Source of the DNA: Eutreptiella sp. 'Long Island Sound 2002'
Lineage: Eukaryota; Euglenozoa; Euglenophyceae; Eutreptiales; Eutreptiaceae
Length of the DNA stretch: 64,000 nt
Assembly (NCBI GenBank): GCA_964036045.1
Contig: OZ038381.1
Span: 154,708,352-154,772,351, forward strand
Direction of reading: 5' to 3'
The notes below the pieces were generated by a model. The model had not been told where the DNA came from. It searched no databases and worked only from the letters and a program-made list of their open reading frames with translations. Of this stretch, positions 13,236 to 25,149 are shown in pieces. The position numbers were made by a program, and so were the translations under genes. Every line of letters starts with the position of its first letter. The first letter of the stretch is position 1.

Positions 13236-14165
13236 CTCCAGGAGGACCCGGCGGGCGACGCCCTCTGGCTGCTCTCCTGGAACCTGCGCAACGGCCTCCT
13301 CCCGCCAGACCGGTCCCTCCGGGACACACTCCAACGGCGCCGGGGGCCGGTCGCCTGTACCGACAAGGAGCACCTCATCACCGGCATGCTACCCCTGGAG
13401 GGGGGCTTCGTCATCATGCTCCAGGAAACAGGGATAGCAACCCGGGCGCAGTAGATGCACGTGGCCGCGGCGCTCCGGGACAAGGGGTACACCCCGTTCT
13501 TCAGCAGCCGGCTGGCGGAGACAGGGGCCACCTCCACCTCAACAGGGGGAGGCCTCCTCACCGCCGTCAGCAGCAAGTACGTGGCCGAGCACGAGGTGCT
13601 CAGTTTCACGGCAATCGTCCCCGGGTAGGCCGCGTCCCTGGAGATCTGCACGGACGGGGGTGGCCTCACCCTCATCAACGTCCACGGACCGCAGGCAGGC
13701 TGCTCCCCATGGGCGGGGTGGGCGGCCTTCTGGGCCGACATACAAATGTATGCCACGGCGCGCAGCCTCCGTGGGAGACACCCGGTCGTCATCGCCGGCG
13801 ACACCAACGTCTACGTGGATGCCACCACCAACCCAGCCACGGAGCACTTCCGAGCGGGCTGGGAGGCCTGCGGCTTCCGAAGGGCCATGGCAGGCGGCGT
13901 GGAGGACATGACCCCCACGCTCCACCCGTCCCGGCACCGGGTGGACACCTTCCTGGTCAACGAGCCCCTCCTGACGTGGTCCCTGCGGGAGAGCGTCTGG
14001 GCCCGCAGCATGGCACACCCCAAGGTAATCAGGTCGGACCACCTCCCGGTCCGCCTGGCCCTGCCAGGCCTCCTCAATGCGGCAGGACACGCGGTGATGC
14101 CCGCCCCCTACAGCCACACGGAGGGCCGCCTCCTCCCGTACGACGCCCAGACCGCGCCCGTCTAA
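13236..14165 (+). pseudogene. LINE-1 APE-type endonuclease domain
   Basis: This domain would nick target DNA to prime reverse transcription. Visible landmarks of the exonuclease III/APE fold are LLSWNLRNG near the start (the N of the fold), LQETG (catalytic E), VIAGDTNVYVD (the GDxN motif), HRVDTFLV and the closing RSDHLPVRL (the SDH motif). It is interrupted by two in-frame TAG codons, near 13452 (after TRAQ) and near 13626 (after VPG), and ends at a TAA at 14163-14165. The reverse transcriptase follows in another frame. Assignment as a LINE endonuclease is firm from motif order; activity is lost. Confidence 0.8.
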
Positions 14166-14499
14166 CGCTGCCTATGGGCAGCAGTCACCGCCGCGCAGGG
14201 CGAGCCCTCCCTAGCGCCTTGGCTGGGCCCTGCAAAGCAGCACGCCTACGGGTCCATGCCCGCGGCCGCTGTGGACAAGGTGTTCCAACACCTCCACGCG
14301 GCGCATGACGCCCTGGTGCGCGTGGTGGGGCGCCGGCAGCCGTCCCCGGCGGGGTCAGACCGGGCTGGGGGGCACCCCCCTGAGAGCGGGAAACGGCTCC
14401 AGTGCGGCGATCCTCCACTAAGACGCCCTGGCAGCGTGCGCGCCGCCAGCGTACCAGGCGAACGCAGCACAGCATGGCATCCGATCCGAGGCAGCACTC

Positions 14500-16305
14500 C
14501 GGCTCACCGAGGAACTGCAAGGTGCATCGCCCGGATTCCGCCGGGCCACGCAGGGCCAACTACAGGAGGAGCTGGAGTGGCAAGCAGCCGCCTTCGAGAA
14601 AGACATTCGCCACCTGCGCGCGCTCCTGGCGGTCGACCGCAAGCGTGCCAGCAAAGACTTCTGGCGCCGCCACGCCCAGGACATCGCCCAGCGATGGAAA
14701 GCCGTGCGAGGGGCCATAGAGGTAGAGACCCCGGGCCCGCCGGGCCTCTGGAACGTGCGGGTCCCCAACACCCAAACGCTCCTCACGGAGGCCCACGACG
14801 TGATCTTCACGGTTCGCGCCTTCTGGCGGGAACTGTACGACAAACGCCCGGTGGACCTCCCCGGTTTCCAGGCGGTCCTCGGCCGCCACGTGCCCCGGGT
14901 CCCTGAGGGGGCCTGGGCCCGGGTCCAGCAGTACTCCATGCAGGACCTGCAGTCCGCATTGGACAAGGCCGATGGCAAGGCCCCAGGTCCCAACCACGTG
15001 GAGGCCCGCTTCATCAAGGCCCTCCCAGCACCCCTCCAGTGGCTCCTGGTCCACGCCTACCGGGCCATCCTCCGCGGCGCCCCACCGCCAATGCACTGGA
15101 GGGACGCGCACATCTGGCTCAGCCCCAAGGTGCCGGGCTCCGCCAGACTGGACGACTACCGGCCCATAGCCCTGGTCCAACTGGACATGAAGCTGCTCAC
15201 GGGCCCCCTCACCCAGCGCATCACGGAGGTACTCACACGGCACGGCGTGGTCAGCAACTGGCAGCAAGGGGCCCTCCCCGGCTCCAACACCGGCCCTCCC
15301 CTGATCATGGCGCAGTGGCAGCTCCAGCGGGGAAGGCCCAACTACGTCTTCATCTTCGACGCCCGCAAGGCCTTCGACACCGACCCGCACGGCGCCCTCC
15401 ACCTCATTCTGCGCCACCTCTCCGTGCCGCCAGAAGTCATCGACCTCCTGCTCTTCCTCCACACATGCGCCAGGCTGCGCATCGTCACCGCGCACAGGCT
15501 GACGCAACCCGTCCACATGCTGCGCCGCGTCCGGCAGGGCAACCCCGAAAGCCCCCTGCTGTACGCGCTCCTCCTGGAGCCCCTGCTCAGGGCCCATGGG
15601 CACCGCCTGCGTCCGCCCGGAGAGGCCGAACGGGGCCTCATCCAGGCCTGCATCGACGACCTGCTAGTAGTGGCCCACACGCTGCAGCACTTCGTCGAAG
15701 GCGTGGAGGCGGTGGCGGCGTACCTAGGGATGATGGGCGTGGAGCTCAGCCCCCGCAAGTGCGCCATGGCCACCAAAGAGGGGGTCCCGGGCCTGCAGCT
15801 GCACCTCTGCCCCCACCTGGAAAACCCGTGGCACTGGGTGCCGGCGGCGGACTCCGTCCCCTACCTGGGACTCCAGCTGCAGCCGGACGGGGGGTTCCCC
15901 CTGCAGCACAAACACCGCCTGCGCCTGGCGGCGGTGCACCACTGGTGCCTCAACACCCTCGCACCGCCGAAGGTGGTACAGGACATCATCCTGGCGATCC
16001 TAGGGGGAGCGACGCAATACGTCGCCCCCTTCATCGCCGACGACTCCGACACCGCGCGCCACCTGGACCACATCACGGTCCAGGTCGCGAAGGACAGGGC
16101 GCGGTACGCCTTCGACGCCTCGCAGGACAGCCTGCAGGATGTCCGGACCCTGGGGCTTACGCGCGTGCCAACGCGATGCCAGCAGGCAGCGTTGGCACTT
16201 GTGGGCACGCTTGTCCACCACCGCTCAGCCTCCGTGCGCGCCAGCGTCACCAGGATGTTCTGCGAAATAGCCGGTGTGCACAGAATATGCCCCGAGGTAC
16301 ACTAA
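14500..16305 (+). pseudogene. LINE-1 reverse transcriptase domain
   Basis: The open frame is continuous from about 14.5 kb; its first ATG is at 14704. RT landmarks are PGPNHVEARF (fingers), a palm motif A FIFDARKAFDT, motif B RQGNPESPLLYALLLEPLL, motif C ACIDDLLVVA (both aspartates present) and SPRKCAMA after it. The core would synthesise cDNA from element RNA. The frame ends at TAA 16303-16305, but sense-like peptide (VLKFATLAGGDWVHRIPW) follows in the same frame, so this stop is probably a mutation. The domain itself looks undamaged. Confidence 0.88.
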
Positions 16306-19300
16306 CCCGTCCTGAAGTTCGCAACCCTGGCAGGGGGCGACTGGGTCCACCGCATACCCTGGGCCCTGGCCGCCCTGGGAGTGGGGCTCTACAACGCTAT
16401 CGCGTGCCCCGGGCAGCCCACGTCCAACTACAGTCCCCCCCGGGCAACATCGTCACGCTGCACACTGCCAAGCTGCGGCACCGCGACACGTGCCGCCTGA
16501 CGGTGCCACACAGGACGCCGTGGCATGGGCACCACGGGCCGCACCACCCCTTCACCGACAACGACGAGCCATGGCCAGCAGCGGTGCGGGAATGCCTCAA
16601 TCAGTGCGCCGATGAACACCTCCACTACTGCCGCCGGCGAGCAGGAGCCCACCGACCACCCCGGGTGGCGCGACGCTTTGGTCCACCTTTTCCACACCAC
16701 CGGCACGCGGGACCCCCGCCTGAGGCTCGTCCACCCCACGAGGGCTAGGCAGGACGCCCACACTGGCCCACGGGTGATCTCGGACGGCCTGCACCTCCAC
16801 GTCGGGGGCTACCGCCGTCAGGGCAGTCTGTCCCCCCCCACACAGGGGGCGGCATACCACCCAGCGGCCCTCCTGTACGTCCTCCGCGACGTACTCGCGG
16901 ACGGTGAGCACCAGGAACCTAACGCGGATGTGGCGTGGCCCGAGCCTCTGTGCCAACGGCCCCACGCGCCGACGCCGATATGGTTGGTGGCCACGGACGA
17001 CCAGTGCGCCAGAGCAACAGAACAAGCGCAACTCCTGGCCGAGTGGGTGATAGTGCAGGTGGGGGCGGGCCAGCCCAGGCCCCGTGGACTCCCCGGCAGC
17101 ATCGCCCTGCTGGTAGCTACGGGGCTGCCGCACGACCCGCACATGGCGGTGCACGCGCTGGAGGACCAGCCGGAGGACACGGGACACCTGGTGGTGCACC
17201 AGCGCAGAGGCCCGGCGTGGCTCAGGGAGCACGTGACGGCGCTCCGGTCCTGGGCGAGCACGATCGCTGGGGCGGAGGTCCGACTGCACGACCACCCGGC
17301 AGTCCGCCCCGGCGACACCAGGGTGCTGAGCGTGGACCAACTGACCCCCAGCCACCCCGACGTCCAATGGCACTCCGCCGACCTTAACGCAGGGTGGCTC
17401 AGCCCCACCAGGTACTACTGGATCCCGGAGGCCTGGGGCCACACCTCCTCTGACGCGTCCGGGGGCGGGCCCTGCAGGCGCGCCACCAGTGTCGCTCTCG
17501 CCGCCAACCTCACCCGCACGTGGGCGCTGGCCATCTCGGGCACAGTGCCCGACGGGGAGGGGGTGGCAGCCTCCCTACCCCTGCTATACGGCGTCCACAG
17601 GCCATGGGTCCGGACGGTGGACGCCGAGGTCATCCTCCACCTCCTGCGGCAGGCAAATCTCGAGCGGGCCACGGGGGTCCCCGCGGGCGCAGCGAAGGTA
17701 GTCAACCAGATGCCCCTGCGATGGCTCCAGGACGGCCTGCATGCGCGAGGACAACAGACCGAGCACCAATTTTGGTATACCCGAGCCACCTCCCACCACA
17801 GCGACGCCTTACTGCACAAGGCGGACTGGGCGGCGTCCCAGGACACCGTCCTACAGAACACGCCCCCGGGCCCCAGCCACGCCCACCTCATAGTCGCCGG
17901 TCATGACGGCCACCTCGACCTACGGCCCCCCACAATGGAGAGGCTCAGCACGGTCGCGCAGCAGGCGCAAATAGACCTTGCGCTGACGCACCGAGGGCAC
18001 ACAACCCTGGGCGCGGCCCACGCCACGGCCTATGTCGACGCCCGGGATCTCACCGCCACGGCCACCAACCACCGGGCGCTGCGGGCCAGGGACGGCCACA
18101 CGCCGGTGCAGCGCAGGCTCCGCATCCGAAAGGAGCCGCTATCCGGCGTTGCCATCCTCCTGCACCTGTGCCTCCTCTGCGACGGCCCGCAGGAGACCCC
18201 GGTGCACATGCACCGGGGGTGCGCCCACTCGCGGCTCCTCTGGCCCCACTACCGCCAGGCGGCGCAAGAGGCGGCCCGCCACCTCCCGCCCGGGGACAAG
18301 GCTCTATGGGTGGCCTCCTGGCGCTCCGCAGGCACCGCATGGACGGAAATCTTCTGCTCTGGGCTGGTGCCCGAGGCGGCAGAAGCGCAGCTCCGCGCCA
18401 TAGCCCGCTACGACCCGCCGGGGGGGACCTCTGTAGACGATTTCCTCCACCACATGCTCCGGCGAGGAGACTTTGCGTGCGAACTCCGCAATCACCGGCT
18501 GGAGCAACTCCTCCGCGGGCCCCTAAGCGCGGCGGCCCGGGTGCACCAGTGGCTCACCACGACAGAGGGCAGCTGCCCCCCCCCTCCCCCGCGCCCCGAC
18601 AGGGATTTCGTGGCCTCCCTTCGCGTCGTGAACGGCACCATGGAGTGCCCACCGCAAGAGAACCCCCACCCGTACCGGGACCTACCGGTGGGTTTCTCGA
18701 AGCACCTGCAAGACGCCCTCTTCCCACCATGGATCATCGGGCAAGGCTCCATGACCGCGTGGGAGGCCCGTATAGTGGGCGAGGAGTGGGCGCGCCAATG
18801 GGGCTGGTGGTGCGCCGCCCCACGCGCACCAGAGACCCCCGCGCAGCAGTACGCCGCCATCCCGCTCGAGGGGTGGGGGCCGCACACCCGGCCACAACCC
18901 ACCATGTTCCGCGGAGCGGGCCCCGACCACCCGTGGGAGGCAGCGGCCGGGGAATGGCTGCGGGCGGCCCCTGAGTCACACGTAGGGTGTGGAGGGGACG
19001 TGTCCTCGCTCATCCGAGCGCCCCTCCACACCGCCAACATGCTCCAAGCCACAGAGATACACACGTGGGGACGCGAGGCGGCCACCCTCCGGTGGCTCCC
19101 CCCGGAGGGCGGAGCCGCCCGGCTCACCGTGGCGCGCTTCAAAAATGGGGGGCCTGTGTACGACGACGCCCTGTCCCGGCTGGGCGCCATTCCGAGGCCC
19201 CTGCTCCTCATGCTCCCCACCGACCTTGCAGCCGTGCTACGCCGGGAGCTAGACAGCTGCGAGGGACTGCGGGTGGGTTGGGAGGCGGTCGCGGACGGCA

Positions 19301-20043
19301 GCCTACGGACCCTGCTCCACTGGGGCGCCGCGGACGAGTGTCAGTGGGGCGCTCTGGTACCCCACCTCGCCGGGCGCCACACGTACATGGCAATCCCCCC
19401 CCGGGGGCACCCCCGCCCGGAATGGGATGACCTCATCGCCGCATTCCACGACCACAGGATCCTCCCCGACGACCTGGCAGGAGGTCCGGCAGGAGACCCT
19501 CGGCAGGGACTACGGGCGCCGCGTCCGCGCTCGCCTGTTAGAGCTCTGGGACCCCCTTCGCCAGCGGTGGGACGACCTCTGGCTCCGCCGTCTCGGCCCC
19601 TGGTCGCCGCACTCCCACGTCCCGCACACCTGCCAGCCTCTGCGGGGACCGCGACACGGTATCCTCCGCAGCACCGACGGGGACCAACAGGTGCACGCAG
19701 TGCTCCCAGGTGGCCGCGTGCCCCCGGCCCGAACAACCCGCGGGCCCGCGCAGACGCACGGAGGAGGAGGCTCTGCACCGGCGCATCGAGGGGGCACACG
19801 CCCCCTCACACGGCCACGCGGGCTTCGCGGGCCCCGCCCTCCTGTGGATCCACGTGCACCTGCGGGACCCCACGTCCGTCGCGCACCTGTCGCACGTGTT
19901 CGCGCCCTGACCTCCACCGGCCGCCACGCTTTGCAGGGCCCGCAGCACCATTCCTCGCCGACGGGGGAACAGGCCGGAGCACACCAGTGCCCGCCGCCGC
20001 CCGCAGGAGGCGGCCGTCCGGGGCCTGGTGGCAGACGCGCTGA
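16306..20043 (+). pseudogene. LINE-1 C-terminal half: RNase H-like domain, zinc knuckle and long extension
   Basis: An open frame of 1172 codons (16525-20043) in the same frame as the RT. Coding-like sequence at about 16420-16740 is in another frame, so two compensating shifts are likely. An RNase H-like segment spans about 17.43-17.86 kb: TSSDASGGG (first Asp), VDAEVILHL (third acidic site) and TSHHSDALLHKADWAAS (last Asp). A LINE zinc knuckle follows near 18.15-18.25 kb, LCLLCDGPQETP...HMHRGCAH...LLW, with C-x2-C and H-x4-C spacing. About 400 further residues to 19.43 kb look coding but match nothing I recognise, which makes this protein unusually long for a LINE. The last part is low complexity. 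Confidence 0.65.
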
Positions 20044-20175
20044 CGGAGGCGCACAAGGCACACGCTGCCGCCCAACACGACCTGGCGGGCAGCGCGACGG
20101 CTTTCCTCAGCGAGGCGTCCCTCCCGGCTGTCCGCGCCCTGAACGGAGCGGAGGCCCCTACGCTGCTCCCAGGGG

Positions 20176-20952
20176 TTGCACCAGATTGTGAACGCTGTCC
20201 AGCCGGGGCTCATCAGCCCTGAGGCGGCCCTCCACGGGCACTGGATGAAGTGGCGTACGTCCAACCGGTCGGGCAGGCCCCTGTCCATGGGAGACACCCT
20301 ACGGCTGACGGGCGCAGGGTCCGCCATGTCCCTCCACAGCAGCGCCACAGCCCTGCTGCATGCCCTCAGGACGCACTGCCCCGGGGACACGGCCCCGTAC
20401 CTCAACCAGGCACGGGCCACGTACCCAGAAGGAATGTCCGAATCGGATGCGGCGCTCCACCTTCTGCATCCGCCGGACGAGGACCTGGAGGTGGGCAAAA
20501 TCAGCGTATTCGTAGAAGGCGCGGGCGAGGCACCCACCCGCCCCCGCCCGACCAACCCGGTGTACGACGGCACCAGGCCAACCCCCCCGTACGCCGTCAT
20601 GTGCGAGGCATTCCCCAGAGAGCCCGCCTGGTGCCCCGCCCTCCCGCCGGCGACGCACGCATCCCGCGGCTGGGCCAGCCCGCACCTGTCCCCTCCCCTG
20701 TCCAGGACTAGGGGTGCCCACCACAAGGGGGAAGGTCCTCTGGTAAGAGCGCCCGGGCACCCCCCTACTCCTCCCCCACGCCCACCTGTACGGGGCAGCG
20801 CCCGTGCCCCACCCCCCCCTCCCGGCGCCCGCGGCGCTGGACGGGGTACACGCCTTTCTTGCGGACACAGGAGGTCACCGCCATCACGGGAGTCCACCTG
20901 CTGCGGCTCCCCTTGGCGCCACCCGACGACCCCCGGGGGCCCAGAGCCCTGA
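20176..20952 (+). CDS. coding-like ORF downstream of LINE-1, function unknown
   Basis: A 258-codon frame whose first 150 residues have balanced composition (HQIVNAVQPGLISPEAAL; ALLHALRTHCPGDTAPYL), unlike the repeat-derived frames around it. The final third is Pro/Arg-rich. No domain is recognised. It may be a displaced piece of LINE-1 or of a related element, because composition and strand match. No frame-consistent link to the neighbouring frames was found. Confidence 0.35.
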   Translation: MHQIVNAVQPGLISPEAALHGHWMKWRTSNRSGRPLSMGDTLRLTGAGSAMSLHSSATALLHALRTHCPGDTAPYLNQARATYPEGMSESDAALHLLHPPDEDLEVGKISVFVEGAGEAPTRPRPTNPVYDGTRPTPPYAVMCEAFPREPAWCPALPPATHASRGWASPHLSPPLSRTRGAHHKGEGPLVRAPGHPPTPPPRPPVRGSARAPPPPPGARGAGRGTRLSCGHRRSPPSRESTCCGSPWRHPTTPGGPEP

Positions 20953-22939
20953 GCCCTGCCCCAGACTGGGAGCTGTGGCGCGACGTGTGGCCCGCGTGGC
21001 TCACCCACCTCCCGCCCCAATGCCGGTGGATGACCACCGGCCCCCGCCCGCGCCCGGCTGACGCCACCGCCAGCCCCCCTCCCCCCCAACCCCTCCCACC
21101 CGCGGAACACTGCACGGCACTGCCCACGACACACCACAGATGCACTAGGAGGTAGTGGAGAAGACACGCCTGCCGCCACGCATGCCTACCAGGATAACAG
21201 TGATGTCGGACTCTGATGGCTCCCCCGAGCAGGACGACTGCCACCACCGCCAGTCCCGCTCCCGCTCCCCCGTCTCCCCGGGGTACGCAAGGGATCCCCC
21301 GCGGAGCGCGAGGAGCGGCGGCTGGCGGAGGCGGCGGTGCTGGTCGGGCCGCCGGCTGGGCAGCCCCGGGCGGCACCTGCCGACCCCGAGCCGTCAGCCC
21401 AGGGGCCCGCGCCGATCGTGGATACCACCTCCGCCGCCCAGGCCACGAACCCTACTGCCCCGCCCCCGGAGGGGGCCCCAGGCGCGCAGAGAGCTGAGAC
21501 CGCGGCCCGAGCATGCCACACCACGGCCCCGATTGACCACGCCGCGGCCCCCGGCACGCCGCCCGCGCAACAGGTAGCCCCAGCGCGGGCCCCGAGCGCC
21601 TCGACGGGAGCCGCCGCAGCCGCAGCGGGGGGCAGGGAGGGCGCGAAGTACCGCGCCCACACCAACCCCAGCCACACCCACACCAGCCCTCCCAAGCCGT
21701 ACCCCTCCAAAGCCGCCTTCCCTAAGGGGAGGCCGCGGCCCGTCCGCCCCCCGGCACCGGAGCGTACGCCGCCAGGCATCACGCTGCCGCAGCTGCAGCG
21801 GCAGCAAGACACTCGGCGCGTGATTCGTGAGTGGGGGAACGGCGCGCAGACGGGGCAGGGTGCCGGCCACGGGATCGCAGAACGGGGGACGGGAGGCAAC
21901 AGGGGGAGTGCCCAAGGGCAAGCGCAGGGGACAAACCTGGGCGCACCCGGCAAGGAGCGAGGGCGAAGGCGTGGGCAAGGCACCAAAGCCAGCGGCAGCG
22001 GAGAGGGGCAGAGCACGAGCAGCGGGCGGCACGACACGGGACACGGGGCAGGGGAAGGGAAAGGGCACGGAAAAGACCCGCACGGACGCGAGCAGGGCGC
22101 CCAGGCGGGCGGCCACGGAGCGCATGGAGCGGAGCGGGGTGCCGTTGACAAACAAGGGTGCAGCCAGGGACATGGGCACGGGCGCGGGAAGGATACGGGC
22201 ACTGGCTGTGCGGGCAAGGGCGCAGGTGACGGAGGGCGGGACCCACGACGTGAGCGGGGGGAAAATGGCAAGGGAGTCGGGAGGGGACCCCAGGGCAAGG
22301 GGGGGAAGGGCGGCGTAGACCCCCGGGGGCAGGCAGGGCGGGGCACGGGAGTCATGGGGGGAGGGCAGGGCGGAGGACCACGGACGAGGAGCGGGGCACC
22401 CCCGCAGCCGGACGTCCAGCCGGTGCGGTGCGTTCCCCCCGGCATCCAACAAATGCCGGCGCACCACACCCACCGCCACCACCACCACCACATCCACCTC
22501 CACAACGTCGACCCCAACGCGGGGGACCTCATCCCCCCCCAGCCCCCCAGACCCCAACACCAGCCGGCCCCCCCGGTGGCGCCGGAGCCGAGGGCGGAGC
22601 CGGCGCGGATGGCCGTTGCCCCGGCGGCGGGGGGACGGGGTGCGGCGCCGGCGCCGCAGGCACGGGGCCTGCAGGGGAGCCGGCGCGGGGGGCAGGGGAG
22701 GCCCGGCCCTGGGACCGGGACTGGGACGCGGTCCCAGACCCCCTCAGGAGCGAGGCCCTCCCCCTGGTGGTGGAGGTGTATGGGTGGCTGAGCTGGGCCT
22801 GCTCAGGGACCACCAGGGGGATGAGGAACCAGCCCTTCGATGCCGTGCTCCTCCGGAGGGACGGGGGGACCCAGGAGGTGCCCCCGGGGGGCCGGGCGAC
22901 CCCGGAGGACCACGAGAGGGTCCTCCAGGCCGTGATTAG

Positions 22940-23292
22940 TGAAGCTTTTTCGTGGACCCCTTGCAAAGCACCGCAATTTCTGCAAGAATCGAACATTTCG
23001 TGAGTCGGTTTAAGTTGCTTAAATTTTTCTAAGGCGTTAGCCACAGGCCTTTCAAATCTACAGAGATGCCTGTGAAAACACGGAAAAACAGTGAAATCTC
23101 GCGAATAATTACAAAATGGGGTACAACAGCGGAAATTTAGTATAAAAAACTGCTATTTTAATATAAAAAACGGCAATTCTCGCTGTTGTTCTATAGCCTT
23201 CGTAATCCCATTTTATGTCATAAATTGCGCTATTCAGCGCGCGTGCGAGCCACAGCGGGTAGCGGTAGGGAGGCCCTGCCGCTACCGCTTCA
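22940..23292 (-). repeat. 3' LTR of the small LTR element
   Basis: 353 bp, nearly identical to 24796-25149, with ends TGAAGC/GCTTCA. It contains AT-rich stretches near 23140-23175 in the middle. Both LTRs can encode, on the minus strand, a short peptide with a CRNCGALQG motif; I take this as coincidental because it has no independent support. Confidence 0.85.
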
Positions 23293-23654
23293 CCCCCCTA
23301 CTTAAAGGTTTGTTTATCCCCCAAGGGGAAAAACAAACCCCTGAGGTAGCCTCTTCCTAGGTGTCCGGTGGGGAGCACCAATACTACCCTCAGGCAAAAA
23401 CCTGCTTTGCCACACTAGGAAAAGATTAAGAAAAAGGCTCTGGGTGGCCTGCCCCGTTTGTTTTTGAAAACCTGGCAAAAGTTTTCAGTTTTCCGAAAAC
23501 CTCCATGCTTTCAAAAATCAAGCAACAGGACAGGCATGCACACAGAAATGCAACTCAGCATCAAATCCATGTTGCTGTGTCAGTTCGTGCCTTACCCAGG
23601 CACCGTGCACTGTACTGTACAAGTGCGGGTGCGTGTGCCAGGGGCTGACCTGCC

Positions 23655-23690
23655 CTATATATACATGGGTTTTAAGACCCATATATATAC
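23655..23690. other. strong hairpin (13-bp stem, AT-rich)
   Basis: TATATAYATGGGT pairs with ACCCATATATATA across a 6-nt loop, inside the small LTR element between its ORF and its 3' LTR. It could be an RNA structure in the 3' noncoding part. Function unknown. Confidence 0.6.
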
Positions 23691-23787
23691 CCGGTTGGTG
23701 GAGCCTGACAGACTGGGCTCTCACCACGGCAAGTCTGACAAGACTGGAGTTGCCCACAGGAATTCCAACAAACGGAATTTTAAATTA

Positions 23788-24609
23788 TCACCGTCTCCAA
23801 CGACGGCTGCCACTGCCAGGCGTCTGCGTCCCACTGTCTTGGTTGGTCGCTCCGCTGGTTGTGGCGGTCTTTTTCGGCGTCTGGAAGTCCTCCACGACTT
23901 CCACCCTTTTCTTCGCTTCACCCGTGGCGGACTTCGTCTTGGACGTCTTCTCCAGGCGGCGGACTCGCTCTTGCAGACTTTCCTGCTCCGACTTCAGGGT
24001 CCGGATCTCCGCTGCTGCATTCCTCGCCCACGCTGCCATCTCTGCGGCCCAGGCCTTCAACTCCACCGTCTCGGTTGGTAGGATGGCGATCTCCGAGCTT
24101 AACCGACTGGGACTGGGGTTGCGTGGATTTCCGGCGAACTCTCCTCCACGTTGGGGTACTGGTCGGCACTCCGGCGCTCTCTGGGGCGCAGGTTGGCACT
24201 CCCTCGACGCTTGACCACGGTCTGCGTGACCACGGCTTGGACCTTGTCTTCGGTGGAGCGCTGATTGGCGCTCTGGCGTTCTCCAGGATGCTGGTTGGCG
24301 CTCCCACGCTGCTTGACGATGGTCCGACTTGCGGAAGAGTTCTCGTTCGACGGCTGGGTGGCCGTCACGGTAATCCGGATTGCGACTGGTACTGCCGCTC
24401 TTGGGATGGCCGGTGCTGCCGCCGTACTGGTTCCCACGGCCCTAGGGTTGACGGCTGGAAGGGCCATACCTCTGTTGCTCGAACGCGGGACTGCGGCTCG
24501 AACTTGGCCTTCTGGGACTCCAGTCTGACGCGTCGCTCATGCTGTCTGGGTTGTAGCCGCCATTTTGCGGTCCCCACGTCCTGACGCCGCTGCTGTCGCT
24601 GCTGCTCAT
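23788..24609 (-). CDS. coiled-coil gag-like protein of the small LTR element (one in-frame TAG)
   Basis: The ATG at 24609 starts MSSSDSSGVRTWGPQNGG. The frame is open for 273 codons except for one TAG at 24442-24444 (after SSRQP), and ends at TGA 23788-23790. The first two thirds are Gln/Arg/Ser-rich and hydrophilic. The last third contains a predicted coiled coil (AAEIRTLKSEQESLQERVRRLE at about codons 195-225) followed by a Lys/Thr-rich basic tail. It has no zinc knuckle. Position between the LTRs and composition suggest an RNA-binding, gag-like role, but this is inference. The TAG may be a disabling mutation or be read through. Confidence 0.55.
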
Positions 24610-24795
24610 CCGGGACGCTGCGGAGGCACTTGCTGCCGATCTTCTGGCCGCTTGCTGCGGCTGACGGCCACGTTGCGGTGAAGACTGGCGCTGCGCCCAG
24701 CGCCTTCTGGTTCCAACGCGTGTTAGCGCCGCTCCTCCGCGCTGCGATGCGCTGCGGCCGGCGGCTGTCCCTGTTCAGGGTTGTTAGAACAGTTT

Positions 24796-25149
24796 TGAAG
24801 CGTTTTCGTGGACCCCTTGCAAAGCACCGCAACTTCTGCAAGAATCGAACATTTCGTGAGTCGGTTTAAGGTGCTTAAACTGTTCTAAGGCGTTAGCCAC
24901 AGGCCTTTCAAATCTACATAGATGCCCGTGAAAACACGGAAAAACAGTGAAATCTCGCGAATAATTACAAAATGGGGTACAACATCGGAAATTTAGTATA
25001 AAAAACTGCTATTTTAATATAAAAAAACGGCAATTCTCGCTGTTGTTCTATAGCCTTCGTAATCCCATTTTACGTCATAAATTGCGCTATTCAGCGTGCG
25101 TGCGAGCCACAGCGGGTAGCGGTAGGGAGACCCTGCCGCCACCGCTTCA
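24796..25149 (-). repeat. 5' LTR of the small LTR element
   Basis: 354 bp, matching 22940-23292 with about a dozen differences, ends TGAAGC/GCTTCA, followed by the TTAG duplication at 25150-25153. The sequence directly inside it on the minus strand (AAACTGTTCTAAC...) does not match a standard tRNA 3' end, so the priming mechanism is unclear. Confidence 0.85.

Larger units (their letters stand above)
4200..20043 (+). mobile_element. GC-rich LINE with tandem 5' array ('LINE-1'), decayed
   Basis: A non-LTR retrotransposon on the plus strand. In order it holds a tandem repeat array, a long ORF1 ending in a C2H2 zinc finger, an APE-type endonuclease, reverse transcriptase, an RNase H-like segment and a CCHC-type zinc knuckle. 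Frames change several times and at least four in-frame stops occur, so it is inactive. I did not find target-site duplications, so both outer limits are uncertain. Whether the array belongs to the element or merely lies beside it is inference from adjacency. Confidence 0.7.
22940..25149 (-). mobile_element. small non-autonomous LTR retroelement (2.2 kb)
   Basis: Two direct repeats of 353 and 354 bp (22940-23292 and 24796-25149) each begin TGAAGC and end GCTTCA, the short inverted ends typical of LTRs. The element is flanked by a 4-bp duplication TTAG (22936-22939 and 25150-25153). On the minus strand a G-rich purine run (AGGGGGG) lies directly before the downstream LTR, a fitting polypurine tract, so the element reads right to left. 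No protease, RT or integrase is present. It encodes one coiled-coil protein. It is much AT-richer than the GC block around it, and it splits a reading frame. Confidence 0.85.

Noticed and set aside
22529-23044. CxxC-containing minus-strand frame across the small element's LTR
   Set aside because: It crosses the LTR boundary into unrelated flanking DNA, so it is not an inherited gene.
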